DNA of 64,000 nt. Source: Stramonita haemastoma (Eukaryota > Mollusca > Gastropoda > Neogastropoda > Muricidae). A model generated the notes under the pieces. It was not told the origin of the DNA. It saw only the letters and a list, made by a program, of their open reading frames with translations, and ran no database searches. Below, piece by piece: positions 12,780 to 52,264 of the stretch (the stretch's first letter is position 1; every line of letters starts with the position of its first letter). The translations under genes were made by a program, and so were the position numbers. Location of the stretch: contig CM060319.1 of assembly GCA_030674155.1 (NCBI GenBank), positions 1,794,584-1,858,583 of the forward strand, read 5' to 3'.

Positions 12780-13760
12780 CGAGGCTGTCTACTGACAGTC
12801 TGACAACCTCTGAAGCAGTCTCTGTCTTAAAATGTGTAGGCAATGTCTCTGACTCTTAACACCTCTTGAACTGTAGGCAATGTCTCTGACCGTCTTACAA
12901 CTTCTTGACTGTAGCATGTCTCTGACCTTCTTAACAACCTTCTTGAACTGTAGCATGTCTTGACCTCTTAACACTTCTGAACTGTAGCAGTCTCTGAACC
13001 ATCTTAACAACCTTCTGAACTGTAGGCAATGTTCTGAACATCTTAACAACCTTCTGAACTGTAGGCAATGTCTCTGACGTCTTAACAACCTTCTTGAACT
13101 GTAGGCAATGTCTCTGAACTGTCTTAACAACCTTCTTGAACTGTAGGCAATGTCTCTGAACCATCTTAACAACCTTCTGAACTGTAGGCAGATGTCTCTG
13201 AACTGGCATGTCTCTAACTAACCTTCTGAACTGTAGGCAATGTCTCTGAACATCCTTAACTTACTGTAGCAATTGACTGTCTAAACCTTCTTATGTGCAG
13301 TCTGACCTCTAACTGACTGTAGCAATGTCTGACCTTAACACCTTTACGTAGCATGTCTCTGATCTGTCTTACACTTGAAGAGCAATGTTGACATCTACAC
13401 CTTATGTAGATGCTGACCCTTAACACTTATGTAGGCATGTCTTGACTGTTTAACAACTTGAATGTAGCAAGTTCTGAACATCTAACTTTGAACTAGCAGT
13501 CTTGATTTTAACACCTTTGAGTAGCAGCTGACCTAACCTTGAACGTAGTAGCTCTGAACATCTAAACCTTCTGAGTAGCATCTCGACTGTTAACAACCTC
13601 TTGAACTGTGCTGTCTTGATCTGTTAACTTTGACTGTAGATGCTGAACCTTAACCTCTGAACGTAGGTAAGTCTGAACATCTAACACCTTCGATGTGTAG
13701 TCTCTGACTTACACTTTTGAGTAGCATTCTCTGAAACAGTTTATAACTTTGATTAGCAAT
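12780..13760. repeat. ~45-bp minisatellite, increasingly degraded
   Basis: Units contain CCTTCTTGAACTGTAGGCAA, TGTCTCTGAAC and ATCTTAACAA. Units near 13000-13200 are regular. Toward both ends single bases drop out more and more often. About twenty units can be counted. Confidence 0.85.
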
Positions 13761-13879
13761 GGTCAAGGTGAGGATTGCAGGTGTGTATAGTGTGTATGTG
13801 TGCGCGTGGTGTGTGTGTGTGAGTGAGTGGGCATGGTGCATATATATGTGAATGTGTATAGAGGGATGGGGGAGAGGTG

Positions 13880-13985
13880 ATTTTCTATCGCCACACATTT
13901 TCTTGTGGCACCATGCTATCCCTGGAAGAGCAGTGTGAATTTCACACAGAGAAATCGGCTGTGATTGGAATGTTATAGAATATTC
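13880..13985 (+). mobile_element. Third SINE family, 3' fragment
   Basis: It shares CTATCCCTGGAAGAGCAGTG, GAATTTCACACAGAGAAATC and GGCTGTGATTGGAATG with the copies at 14.1 and 42.0 kb. Only the last ~100 bases are present. Confidence 0.55.
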
Positions 13986-14099
13986 AGAAACACTTTCTTT
14001 TCTGTTTTCTTCCTCTATTTCTCTGGTGTGCATGAGCGCGCGCTGCGCGCACCACCCACAACACACACACACACACACAACACAACACACACAAATGTT

Positions 14100-14192
14100 C
14101 AGTTCTTGTACCAACATCCTCTCCCTGGGTAGAGCAGCCCAACTTTCATACAGACAGATCTGCTGAAAGTGGTATATGATATACAGACAGAT

Positions 14193-14196
<4 letters not shown>
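14100..14196 (+). mobile_element. Third SINE family, 3' fragment
   Basis: It carries CTCTCCCTGGGTAGAGCAGC, CATACAGACAGATCTGCTG and GTGGTATATGATATACAGAC, followed by (CA)n. It is the same 3' end as the fragment 120 bases upstream. Confidence 0.55.

Positions 14197-14268
<72 letters not shown>
14196..14268. repeat. (CA)n microsatellite
   Basis: About 35 units growing from the end of a SINE fragment. Confidence 0.95.
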
Positions 14269-14269
<1 letters not shown>

Positions 14270-14379
14270 TGAAAGACAAGACAAAATACCAGACAAACAA
14301 AACTCCACTAATAAGCAACGCCACAGCAGAGTGAATACATCAAGTGAGAAGATGACAGTGGGATGCTGACAGGAACAGA

Positions 14380-14411
14380 GAAGACAGACAGGCAGACAGG
14401 CAGATAGACAG

Positions 14412-14447
<36 letters not shown>

Positions 14448-14521
14448 ACGGAGGCGGGCGGGGGGGGCGGGCGGGCGGGGCGGCGGACGGACGGACGGAC
14501 GGACGGACGGACGGACGGACG

Positions 14522-14570
<49 letters not shown>
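14380..14570. repeat. (GACA)n/(GACG)n array with a GC-rich centre
   Basis: GACA units, then GGCGGGCGGGG, then 11 GACG units, then 12 GACA units. Confidence 0.9.
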
Positions 14571-14653
14571 TGAGACAAACACTAGAAAAGAAGAGAGGCA
14601 GAGAGGAACCAGAGGAAGAGAAATTAATAGATATAAAACTTCAAGGATGCTGA

Positions 14654-14657
<4 letters not shown>

Positions 14658-14715
<58 letters not shown>

Positions 14716-14880
14716 AAACAAAACAAAAAGCACACCCAAACCCTCCTCCTTCCCAAGCAAACAATCAAGCAAAGCAGACAAAAGACAAATCAAGACAAAG
14801 CAGACAAAGCAGACAAAGCATACAAATCAAGACAAAGCAGAAGCGACAAAACAGACAAAGCAGACAAAGCATAACACAGA
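14658..14880. repeat. (CA)n followed by a GACAAAGCA-type repeat
   Basis: CA to 14713. From 14770 irregular units of AGACAAAGC continue to within about 20 bases of the kinase exon 12 donor. Confidence 0.85.
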
Positions 14881-14901
14881 CAGACAGAAGACACTGCTTA
14901 C

Positions 14902-38506
<23,605 letters not shown>

Positions 38507-38639
38507 GATCATGCACTGTGTAAAATTCCTTCGTTAGAAACTTTTGGATCTGCACGTCCTCAGATCTCAACACAGCTAGCTGCAACTAGTTGTAAGTCTT
38601 CTAAATACAGTTTCTGCATACTGTGTCCCACCACAAAAT

Positions 38640-38790
38640 AGCATCTGAACTTAGTTCATTCATTCTCCACTTTGTCACCACAACTTGGGGTTATTAGCAG
38701 TCGCCATTTTGGATGTTTGCACTTGCGCAGTGCTATCAAATGTACGTCACAGGTGTTCAACTTACTAAAAATAGAACAAGGGGCGGTGGC
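38640..38790 (-). promoter_or_regulatory. Candidate promoter/5' UTR of the STK10/SLK gene
   Basis: About 200 bp upstream of the kinase start codon is a YY1-type CAAAATGGCGAC element (minus strand, around 38702-38713), an NRF1-like GCGCA half site near 38735 and a CRE half site ACGTCA near 38744. YY1 elements often lie just downstream of TSSs of TATA-less housekeeping genes. No TATA box was seen. Placement is inferred from motifs alone. Confidence 0.35.
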
Positions 38791-39165
38791 GTTCGAAAAT
38801 GGGTGTGTCAGGTAGCACAATGCTAAGGTGTACAATCCCAATATCGGTACAGGATTCCCCGCATTCCATGGCGATATTTTGTTCCAAATTGCCTCTCAAA
38901 AGGGACTTCCTGTTGATACACACTATAAATGCTGAATGTTTATCTCTATTGCAAACAATCGTTGCTGACACGTGAATAGCACCTTTTAGTGGTCGTGCCA
39001 GACCTGGAACACAAGTGCTAAAATTAATCTGTTATATCGCCGCATCTCCAGCATCGAGAAATGCGACATCATCATTATCAGCAATCATCCACGTGGTCGA
39101 TTCTCGATCAGTCTCCGATGTCCGTTGTGCCAGTCGTGGCCGATCGGTGCTGATGGCAGACACCA

Positions 39166-39167
<2 letters not shown>

Positions 39168-39238
<71 letters not shown>
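39168..39238. repeat. (CA)n microsatellite
   Basis: About 34 units abutting the truncated end of a SINE. Confidence 0.95.
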
Positions 39239-39817
<579 letters not shown>

Positions 39818-39910
<93 letters not shown>

Positions 39911-39916
39911 CTTCTC

Positions 39917-39993
<77 letters not shown>
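39818..39993. repeat. (CT)n then (TG)n compound repeat
   Basis: CT to 39907 with one ATT break, a TTCTTCTCTT spacer, then 36 TG units. Confidence 0.95.
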
Positions 39994-39995
<2 letters not shown>

Positions 39996-39999
39996 AATG

Positions 40000-40690
40000 G
40001 TTTAATATCACTAGCAGTGAAAGAATTTTTAAAAATCAAATCAAATCAAATTTTACCGTTAGAGGAACCTAAAATCTAGTGTGCAGTGTTGCACCTATGA
40101 TAATGGTACTCAATCTTTCCGCTAAGACTGGAAGTCCTTACACATATTGAAATTGAAGGAACGACATTTTTATTGTCTCACGCACACTGCTAAACACATA
40201 TACGTAACATTTCTAAGAAGACAAAAAAAAAAAAGAAAGAAGAAAAACTGATGATACGAGTGCAAGGGGAGTACTGAACCCATTTGAAGGAAGTAGGGGA
40301 GGAGGGGGCAGTAGACATCACCCTCTTCCCTTTTCCCCTAACTTCCCGCAAAATAACAAGGGACAGACTGAGGCTACCAGTCCTCATAGTTCGGTGACTA
40401 CGATCACCAATCTATGGGGATGTACACACACTAGGTGTCGCTTGCCTGCCCCATTGTCCTCAGTGCACGTATGCAGAAGACCAAACACTCGAAGATGCCG
40501 TCATTCGTGTCAGCCGTCAGTGGCTCTCAGAAACAGGAACATCCCCAGCAAACGTCTCCTAAATCGGAAATCTACGCTGGGACGTAAATACAACCGCTGC
40601 AACGGCAACCGTTGTTAAAACTTCATTTTACCCATATTCTTTCACCAGTTCAGGGATTTAAAAACCATTTGTATACACTTCCTAATTGGA
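40000..40690. other. Spacer upstream of the kinase gene
   Basis: Unique sequence. 40,430-40,620 looks mildly coding on the plus strand (CRRPNTRRCRHSCQPSVALR) but is too short to call. Confidence 0.4.
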
Positions 40691-40779
40691 AAGTATGCGC
40701 ATAAGAACATTTAATACAAACATGCGCGTTCAAGCACATGTATGCACATGTACGTACTCTCATGTTCGCACGAGATCAA

Positions 40780-40856
40780 GTACGCACGTATACACGCACA
40801 CACAAACACAGAAACTCAGAGACTCAGAGATGCAGAGACATATAGAGACAGAGTAC

Positions 40857-40891
<35 letters not shown>

Positions 40892-41006
40892 CACACAGAG
40901 ACAGACAGACAGACACACAGACAGACAGACAGACAGACACAGACACAGAACAGACACAGACACAGACACAGACACAACACACACAACACACACACACCAC
41001 ACACAC

Positions 41007-41041
<35 letters not shown>

Positions 41042-41108
41042 CCTACGCACGAACGTCGAACGTACACAAGCACCAACCCACATGCCCATGCGCGCGCGTG
41101 CGCGCACG

Positions 41109-41191
<83 letters not shown>

Positions 41192-41353
41192 CTACAGAGT
41201 ATGCGCACGACGACATACAGTGACGCACGTACATATCCATTCACCCACGCACCATCCATTAACCTGGTACCAAGAAGGCTACTCTGTGGACCGCTCCCCA
41301 TCCATTCCACACACACACACACACAACACCACACAAACACACACACCACACCA

Positions 41354-41391
<38 letters not shown>

Positions 41392-41393
41392 AC

Positions 41394-41470
<77 letters not shown>
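40780..41470. repeat. Long compound CA/GACA satellite region
   Basis: It starts with AGACTCAGAG units, then (GACA)n, (CA)n, an alternating GCGCGCGTGCGCGCACGC block, (CA)n, a 120-base unique spacer and (CA)n to 41469. Confidence 0.9.
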
Positions 41471-41471
<1 letters not shown>

Positions 41472-41475
41472 CAAT

Positions 41476-41577
41476 TTTCTTGATTTTTTTTGTGAGGGCA
41501 GGATGAAAAAAAGTTGTGTAAACTTAATCTTTTACCCTCAATAAAGATCATTTTGACTTGACTTGACTTGACTTCAC
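41476..41577 (+). mobile_element. LINE/SINE 3' end with (TTGAC)n
   Basis: GGATGAAAAAAAGTTGTGTA, a small AAGTT..AACTT hairpin, CCCTCAATAAAGATCATT and four TTGAC units. The layout matches the other tails in the window but the sequence differs. Confidence 0.5.
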
Positions 41578-41620
41578 ACCAACACACACATACACACCAC
41601 ATAACACACAACACACACAC

Positions 41621-41661
<41 letters not shown>

Positions 41662-41668
41662 CACAACA

Positions 41669-41707
<39 letters not shown>
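41578..41707. repeat. (CA)n with regular AACA/CCAC breaks
   Basis: It grows from the (TTGAC)n tail just upstream. Confidence 0.9.
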
Positions 41708-41708
<1 letters not shown>

Positions 41709-41994
41709 GGATTGTCGAAAATGAATAGCATGATAAGAAATGTAGTAGACTTCAGTCCAAAGATCACGGGGACTGACCTTCAGAAGCTCATCCCACACAA
41801 TCCCTGATCACCCACTGACCCCATACCGCCAGACTGTTGTCTCAGATAAGGAAAGTGTGTCTTTGACAACTTCATTTTTAACTTTGTTGTTTTCCTCAGA
41901 TTTTGGTGTTACCAGTCAACCCATAACGGTCTTTTTCACTACCTATCAATTGAATCTACCGACGAAATAAAGGGGGGAAATCCCATATCTATCA

Positions 41995-42183
41995 TTTAGC
42001 GCACGTAAAAGAACCCACGGCAGCAAGTGGGATGCCCCTGGCAAAATTCTGTAGAAAAAAGTCACTCTGTAGGGAAACAAATACAGTTCCAGACGGGACA
42101 AAAGAAAATAAAGGGTAGGCACTGCACTTGTGGCGAGGGCAACCCGAATTTCACGCAGAGAAATCTGCTGTGACATAAAGTGG

Positions 42184-42188
<5 letters not shown>
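41995..42188 (+). mobile_element. Third SINE family, tail part
   Basis: Blocks GCGCACGTAAAAGAACCCAC, CCCTGGCAAAATTCTGTAG, GGCGAGGGCAACCCGAATTT and ACGCAGAGAAATCTGCTGTG end in a growing (TA)n tract. The last two blocks recur at 13.9 and 14.1 kb, so it is a dispersed family. Confidence 0.65.

Positions 42189-42273
<85 letters not shown>
42186..42273. repeat. (TA)n microsatellite
   Basis: About 40 TA units with single breaks, growing from the SINE tail before it. Confidence 0.95.
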
Positions 42274-42277
<4 letters not shown>

Positions 42278-42599
42278 ACATATATATACTCTATGCTGGT
42301 CTTAGGGGAAGGAAGGGGGGGGGGGGCGCAGAGCGTTTTTATTTTATTTCATAATTACGTGTCCCCCTCATGTCTGATGCATACAGGCGGCTGTATAGTG
42401 ACCACTCCATAGAGATATCTGTAGTGGATGTCTACTTCTGGCCCTTTGTGCTTCATGTCTTTCTGCTGGTCTTCTTTGTCTTTCAGTGTCATAAGCATGT
42501 GTTCTCTTGCAATTAGCTTGCCTCCGCCATTCAGAGCTCTCTGTGACCATGATTTTCCATGTGTTTAATATGAATGTTTTATTTCTGGAGGCTTTTGTT

Positions 42600-43190
42600 T
42601 CAAGCTGTCCTTGAGCAAAGCTTCAGCCATCCTCGTGGTCGATGTTCCTCTGACAGTTGGCCAAAGACAGTTGCCTTGGCGGCCTGTTCTCCTGCACACA
42701 CAGGAGATGTCCGGGCCATCTTAGTGGAGATCCTGTTAACAGTACTTTTTTTTTGGTGGATTTCTTGCAAGGGAAGTGCTCTGAGTGGCTTAGCCATGAG
42801 TTTCGCGTACATCTGGTAGTTCTGGGTTGTATGTAGCCTACCGTTGATCTTGAAAATACAGACCTGACTGTCTCTCATCAGCAGGTAACAGGGATCTGAT
42901 CTGTTGTGAAGTGGGTGTTGTTCCCACTTGCTGAAGATGCAGTGCAGTATAATGGTCATCCTCACTGTGGACGTCCTCACCGAGTTGTCACTGGTACAGG
43001 GGTGCAGGCGTAGGGACAGACATGTGTGTGATGTGTTGGGAGCAACAGGCGGGGGTTGGCAGATGGGAAATGACCCACATTTCGGGAGATAAAATGAAGT
43101 CTGGTTCTTTACGTGACGACCTTTATCACCAGGAACCACAGACTCAAGTTCAGTGTCTGGGGAATCATCTGAGAAGTTGGTAAGCAACAT
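42600..43190 (-). CDS. Uncharacterised 196-codon open frame, possibly transposon-derived
   Basis: This frame is long for such AT-rich sequence and is not low complexity. It runs from MLLTNFSDDSPDTELES to EHRPRGWLKLCSRTA. A second open stretch on the same strand, with LNGGGKLIAREHMLMTLKDK, lies below it (about 42365-42530) in another frame. Together they look like a decaying coding unit. No catalytic motif, intron structure or known family was recognised. Confidence 0.25.
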   Translation of the reverse strand: MLLTNFSDDSPDTELESVVPGDKGRHVKNQTSFYLPKCGSFPICQPPPVAPNTSHTCLSLRLHPCTSDNSVRTSTVRMTIILHCIFSKWEQHPLHNRSDPCYLLMRDSQVCIFKINGRLHTTQNYQMYAKLMAKPLRALPLQEIHQKKSTVNRISTKMARTSPVCAGEQAAKATVFGQLSEEHRPRGWLKLCSRTA

Positions 43191-43460
43191 ATAGATATCT
43201 GGGGGGTTTTGTTGCTCCGTTTTGTGATTTTTCTTTAATGTATTTAAACAGCTTATATTGATAGCGATTCATGCGTTTGATTTTCATTTCATTGTTAATT
43301 TTCTTTAATTCATGTGTACAGTTTATATCGCTATAATTTTAGTTGGTGCTGTGAGTTTTTCTCTCTGTCAAAACTGCATGATGGAGATGCAGTGGAAGAC
43401 ATAACATAATGTTCACTGGAGCCAGCTGCATAGCCGATTTCTTTTTGCTATTCGGTTTCT

Positions 43461-43506
<46 letters not shown>

Positions 43507-43530
43507 GTTGTTGTTTTGTTGTTGTTGTTT
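43461..43530. repeat. (TTG)n trinucleotide repeat
   Basis: About 22 units with two breaks. Confidence 0.95.
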
Positions 43531-43599
43531 TCATTGCATGTGTGTACATGGGATTAGGTGCCGTCCCAAGACTGAGGTTGACATGCTATGGATCACCAA

Positions 43600-43820
43600 G
43601 TCATCTGTCTTGGAACAGTCCCACGCACTCAGCTAACCTACACTACCTGTCTTGGGCCAGTCCCACGCACTCAGCTAACCTACATTACCTGTCTTGGGCC
43701 AGTCCCATGCACTCAGCTAACCTACATTACCTGTCTTGGGCCAGTCCCATGCACTCAGCTAACCTACATTACCTGTCTTGGGCCAGTCCCATGCACTCAG
43801 CTAACCTACATTACCTGTCC
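43600..43820. repeat. 42-bp minisatellite, five units
   Basis: Units read GTCTTGGGCCAGTCCCATGC, ACTCAGCTAACCTACATTAC and CT. The first unit differs at several sites. One frame translates as a repeated LHYLSWASPMHSAN peptide with no sign of selection. Confidence 0.9.
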
Positions 43821-44159
43821 AATCTCTTTCACCATCTGTCCATTCACATCTTTGTTTTCCTGAACACTCCACTCTCCCTGACAGCACTGGTTTAGGTAGA
43901 CAACAATGTTTCATTTTATGGTCAAAATATGGCTATTTTAAGGATTTTTGCTGTTTTTAGTAGTTTCTTGTTTGGACTTCTTGTAACATAAGGATTAAAT
44001 TTGTTTGTTTGGTATTCTGTCTTTCCAACTGGTTTTTGTCGTCTTTCAATAGATTCCCTTTTCAAAAGTTCATAATTATATTTCTCTCCATTTCATTGTC
44101 CATGTTCAGCTCCATAGAGAACACCCAGAAATTTGTAACATTTCACCAGCTTTTATCTT

Positions 44160-45430
44160 TGAATAAATTATATATATATTGACGTTAAGATGCTCTTTAT
44201 TGTAAAGGTGGATTCTTGCTTAGACTATTCTTTTTGGGGATTTCTTAATCAATTCTGACTTCTTCTTTTTTTTTAACCGATTTCCAGGAAACTTGAAATG
44301 CTGGAGATTGTCTTGAGTTAGCAGTTTACTTGTATTTGTGGTCGTTATTATTTTTTCCACGAATGACCGAGGTCTTGGTTTTGCCAACTTTCATATTTCG
44401 TCCATTATGTCACTTTCTTCTTTGAATGTATCCAGCAGTTCCTGCCTGTCTTCCTTGTTTCCTGCCTGTCTTCCTTGTTTCCTGCCTGTCTTCCTTGTTT
44501 CCTGCCTGTCTTCCTTGTTTCCTGCCTGTCTTCCTTGTTTCCTGCCTGTCTTCCTTGTTTCCTGCCTGTCTTCCTTGTTTCCTGCCTGTCTTCCTTGTTT
44601 CCTGCCTGTCTTCCTTGTTTCCTGCCTGTCTTCCTTGTTTCCTGCCTGTCTTCCTTGTTTCCTGCTGTCTTCTTGTTTCCTGTCTGTCTTCCTTGTTTCC
44701 TGCCTGTCTTCCTTGTTTCCTGACTGCCATTCGAGCTGTGTCGTCTGCATACCGACCGTTGATAACGCTGTTTGTTTTTAACACTGATTGCAATGACTGG
44801 TTCTTTCTTTATTTGATTTTGTGAAAATGTATTCGGTATATACGTTGAATAAATAAGGCCACACTACAGAGAACCGTCTCACTCCTCTTGATTTCAGCAG
44901 ATTCTGACAGTTCATGGGCGAAACTAATGGTTTTCTTCTGGTTCCAGTAAATTTCTGGTATAATTCTGATGTCTTTACCATCAGTGCCTGCATTAAAAAA
45001 AACCTTCTGTAATTTCTGCAAGTTTCATTCTATCAAATGCTTTTGGTAATCAATGAAACACCATCATTTTTTTCCACTTTGAAATCCTTTTCTTTCTGTG
45101 CTAAGATGTGGAAACAGAAGCTAGCATATCAGATGCCATGGTTTGTTCTAATACCGAATTTTTCTTGTTCAATTTCAAAATTTAATTATGGTTTCATTCA
45201 TGCTAGGATGATGGTAAAGAATAGTTCTGTGGTATGGACCAAAACGTTTAAGGTCCTTAAATCTGAACATTCTCCAACGTTTGAAATTTTATGCATGGTT
45301 ATGAAAGCTGTTTTCAAGTCCCCAGTCAAATGTCTTGTATCACAAATGTCATTAAACAATTCAGTGAGTTTGTGGATACAAAACAAAACAAAAAAAACAA
45401 CTTTGAACATTTTTTTTAAAAAAAAGCAGA
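44160..45430 (-). pseudogene. Decayed LINE reverse transcriptase, minus strand, with a minisatellite inside
   Basis: In the antisense direction are LTELFNDICDTRHLTGDLKT, QKAFDRMKLAEITEGF, NQKKTISFAHELSESAEIKR, YLFNVYTEYIF and NGRYADDTARMA (RT palm motif), then a 20-bp minisatellite, then ELLDTFKEESDIMDEI and NMKVGKTKT. The order matches an RT domain. Stops and frameshifts are many. Confidence 0.65.
44442..44722. repeat. 20-bp minisatellite, about 14 units
   Basis: The unit is TTCCTTGTTTCCTGCCTGTC. Most copies are identical and three near the right end carry deletions or CCTGTCTGTC changes. It lies inside a decayed LINE RT. Confidence 0.95.
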
Positions 45431-45814
45431 GAATATTACGATCAACTGACTTTATATATAAATAAAACTAAGTTAATGATTTTATTTAAAGTTTAAATTC
45501 AGCTTATAGAGAATCCCCCCCTCCCCTAAATTAAAAAAAAAAAGAACCAGTCATATTTATTAGTCAGAGACTAATCTGTTGATTTTTGAGCCATCAACCA
45601 ACGGAAGACTTAAAAAAAACAAAAAAAACAGACTGAATACAAATTGTGAAGGAATAACAATCATATGTGTGACCAGCTGACTTGATATCATATTATTCTT
45701 TTCCCAACTGAAAAAATACTGACAGTTTCAGATAGGAAAAAGCCAAAGCAAAACAACAACAACAACAAAAACACCCGTAACCAACCAAGCAGTTAAAGAC
45801 CATATGACTTTACA

Positions 45815-46062
45815 ATACAATACAATGCAATGCAATACAATACAATACAATACAATACAATACAATACAATACAATACAATACAATACAATACAATACAA
45901 TACAATGCAATGCAATGCAATGCAATGCAATGCAATGCAATGCAATACAATACAATACAATACAATACAAACGCAATGCAATGCAATACAATACAATACA
46001 ATACAATACAATACAATACAATACAATACAATACAATGCAATGCAATACAATACAATAGATC
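45815..46062. repeat. (ATACA)n/(ATGCA)n pentanucleotide blocks
   Basis: Blocks of ATACA and ATGCA alternate (roughly 2, 13, 8, 5, 3, 11 and 3 units, with one ACGCA break). This pattern shows that point variants have been spread locally by slippage. Confidence 0.95.
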
Positions 46063-46254
46063 GCCTGGACAAGTGTTTTTTTTCCTCTATTTTAAAGAAG
46101 AATGCAGGATGTTGTACTAAGAGTTTGTTACGGCTGAAGACAATCTCAACATAACACTTTAAAGCACAAAAACACTCTAAAGTAGGCCTTGGCACTTTGC
46201 TCACATCAATAACTGACACAGCTTTTGGTCTGGGTCAGTTCCCGAAGCTGATAT

Positions 46255-46530
46255 GGACAGGGGTCAGGATAGCTCAGTTGTCGGAGCAGTCGCTCTCCCC
46301 AAGCTAAGTTACAGTGTTGTGCGTGGTCACCTCACAGATGAGCGACCCTTCGTGCACCTTGGCTTCACTACAATCCCCCAGTTCACCCAGGGAGAGTGAC
46401 AGTAAAGCAGTGAGGGAAAGTAGATGGGTACCGCCCTCAAGATGCTGGCCCCTAGAGGAGCTGGGGTCTCTGACACCTCGCTCCCCACAGAGTGCAATAG
46501 GTCATGGGACACTTTGACCTTTGTGACTTT
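46255..46530 (+). mobile_element. 5S-like/tRNA-headed SINE, copy 2, directly before the ML-domain start codon
   Basis: The head GGATAGCTCAGTTGTCGGAG is a good tRNA A-box region. The body follows copy 1 (CCCCCAGTTCACCCAGGGAG, AGATGGGTACCGCCCTCAAG, GACACCTCGCTCC). The end GACACTTTGACCTTTGTGAC lies 8-10 bases before the ATG at 46539, so the SINE forms 5' UTR or intron border of that gene. Confidence 0.8.
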
Positions 46531-46538
46531 CAGACAAG

Positions 46539-51114
<4,576 letters not shown>

Positions 51115-51672
51115 GGGTGATGTGGATGATGTGGGTCCTGATGTGGCAGGCCCAGAATGTGGCTCAGGATGTGGTTGATGATGTGGCCGAGGCAAATTCG
51201 TTGTTGGTGATTGACTTAATGAAAACTGATTGAAAGTTACTGTGTGTGTTGTTTGTTTGTTTGTAGAACAATTCCAACAGGAAGAAAATTGTCCCGTGTG
51301 GGTTTAGTCATTGCAGGATTCTTTCACCCGTTTGCTGGAGAAGGATGTTGAATTTGGAGAGTGTGTTGAAATAAGAAAAAAAGTTAATGAAGTCTATTTT
51401 TGAAGTATGAACGAAATTGAACAGAAACCAAATTAGATATTTTGATGATGGTGATGCTGATGAGGACAATGAAGAAGGTGCTGATTATTATCATGATAAA
51501 CTCGATTTATTTCCAAAGTAAAAAAAAAAGAAAATGGTTTACTATCTATGTTGTTGCTCAAATGGTTTTCACTTTGATGAAGCATTAGACACATTACTTC
51601 CAAGGCTATGTAGCTCCTTTTTAGCGGTTTTATAAGTGATCTGTGCTATTCATCAGCCACACACAGGAAACA

Positions 51673-51678
51673 AATAAA
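51673..51678 (+). terminator. Candidate polyadenylation signal of the ML-domain gene
   Basis: AATAAA lies 559 bases past the stop codon, and a T/GT-rich stretch (TTCTTCTCTTTGTGTTTGTA) follows about 20 bases later. This is the first clear AATAAA plus GU-rich pair in the 3' flank. Confidence 0.5.
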
Positions 51679-51717
51679 ATTGCAAAACTTCAATTTCTTC
51701 TCTTTGTGTTTGTATGG

Positions 51718-51830
51718 GTTGATTTACTGGCTGAAATTCTCAGTTTATTTATCCATTGATTTACTGGCTGAAATTCTCAGTTTATTTATCCATTGATTTA
51801 CTGGCTGAAATTCTCAGTTTAATTTATCCA
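51718..51830. repeat. 38-bp tandem repeat, three units
   Basis: Units contain GATTTACTGGCTGAAATTCT and CAGTTTATTTATCCATT. It lies just after the polyadenylation signal of the ML-domain gene. Confidence 0.9.
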
Positions 51831-51869
51831 GTCATTTATCCATTTATTTGTCTGCTTGGGTTTTACAGA

Positions 51870-52260
51870 CATCAGAGCAGCTTATTCCATCGGATAGGTT
51901 GCATGCTGGGTAAGTTTGTATTTCGTTAACCCACCGAACGCTGTCATCAATTACAGGATCTTTAACTTGCATATTTGATCTTCTGCACGTGTATGCACAC
52001 GAAGAGAATTAAGGCACTGGCAGGACTGCACTTGCTGTTGACCTGGGACATTGTAAAAATTACCACCCTTAAATCACCAGACGCCGCCGGGATTCGAACC
52101 CATGGCCCCATGGGACTAAAGCCCAAATGCATGCCTCCCTTTCCAGGCACAAGGTAGTGCTCGGTGAATGCTTGAGAAACCAGTTGAAAACTGACACAAA
52201 TTACTGGATCTTTAACATGCATATTTCATTTCGTCCATGCCTATGTACACAAATGGAATC
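51870..52260 (-). mobile_element. Fourth tRNA-SINE family, one copy and part of a second
   Basis: On the minus strand a B box GGGTTCGAATCCC lies at 52089-52101, preceded by CCATGGGGCCATG and followed by CGGCGGCGTCTGG. The tail GTTAAAGATCCTGTAATT (near 51950) recurs at about 52200 as GTTAAAGATCCAGTAATT, so two tails overlap here. Confidence 0.55.
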
Positions 52261-52264
52261 AAGG

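Noticed and set aside
43461..43895. 144-codon frame with a poly-Leu start resembling a signal peptide
   Set aside because: The start is (TTG)n and the rest is the 42-bp minisatellite.
45728..46219. 163-codon frame on the minus strand
   Set aside because: It is the pentanucleotide array. Pentamers cycle through all frames without stops on that strand.
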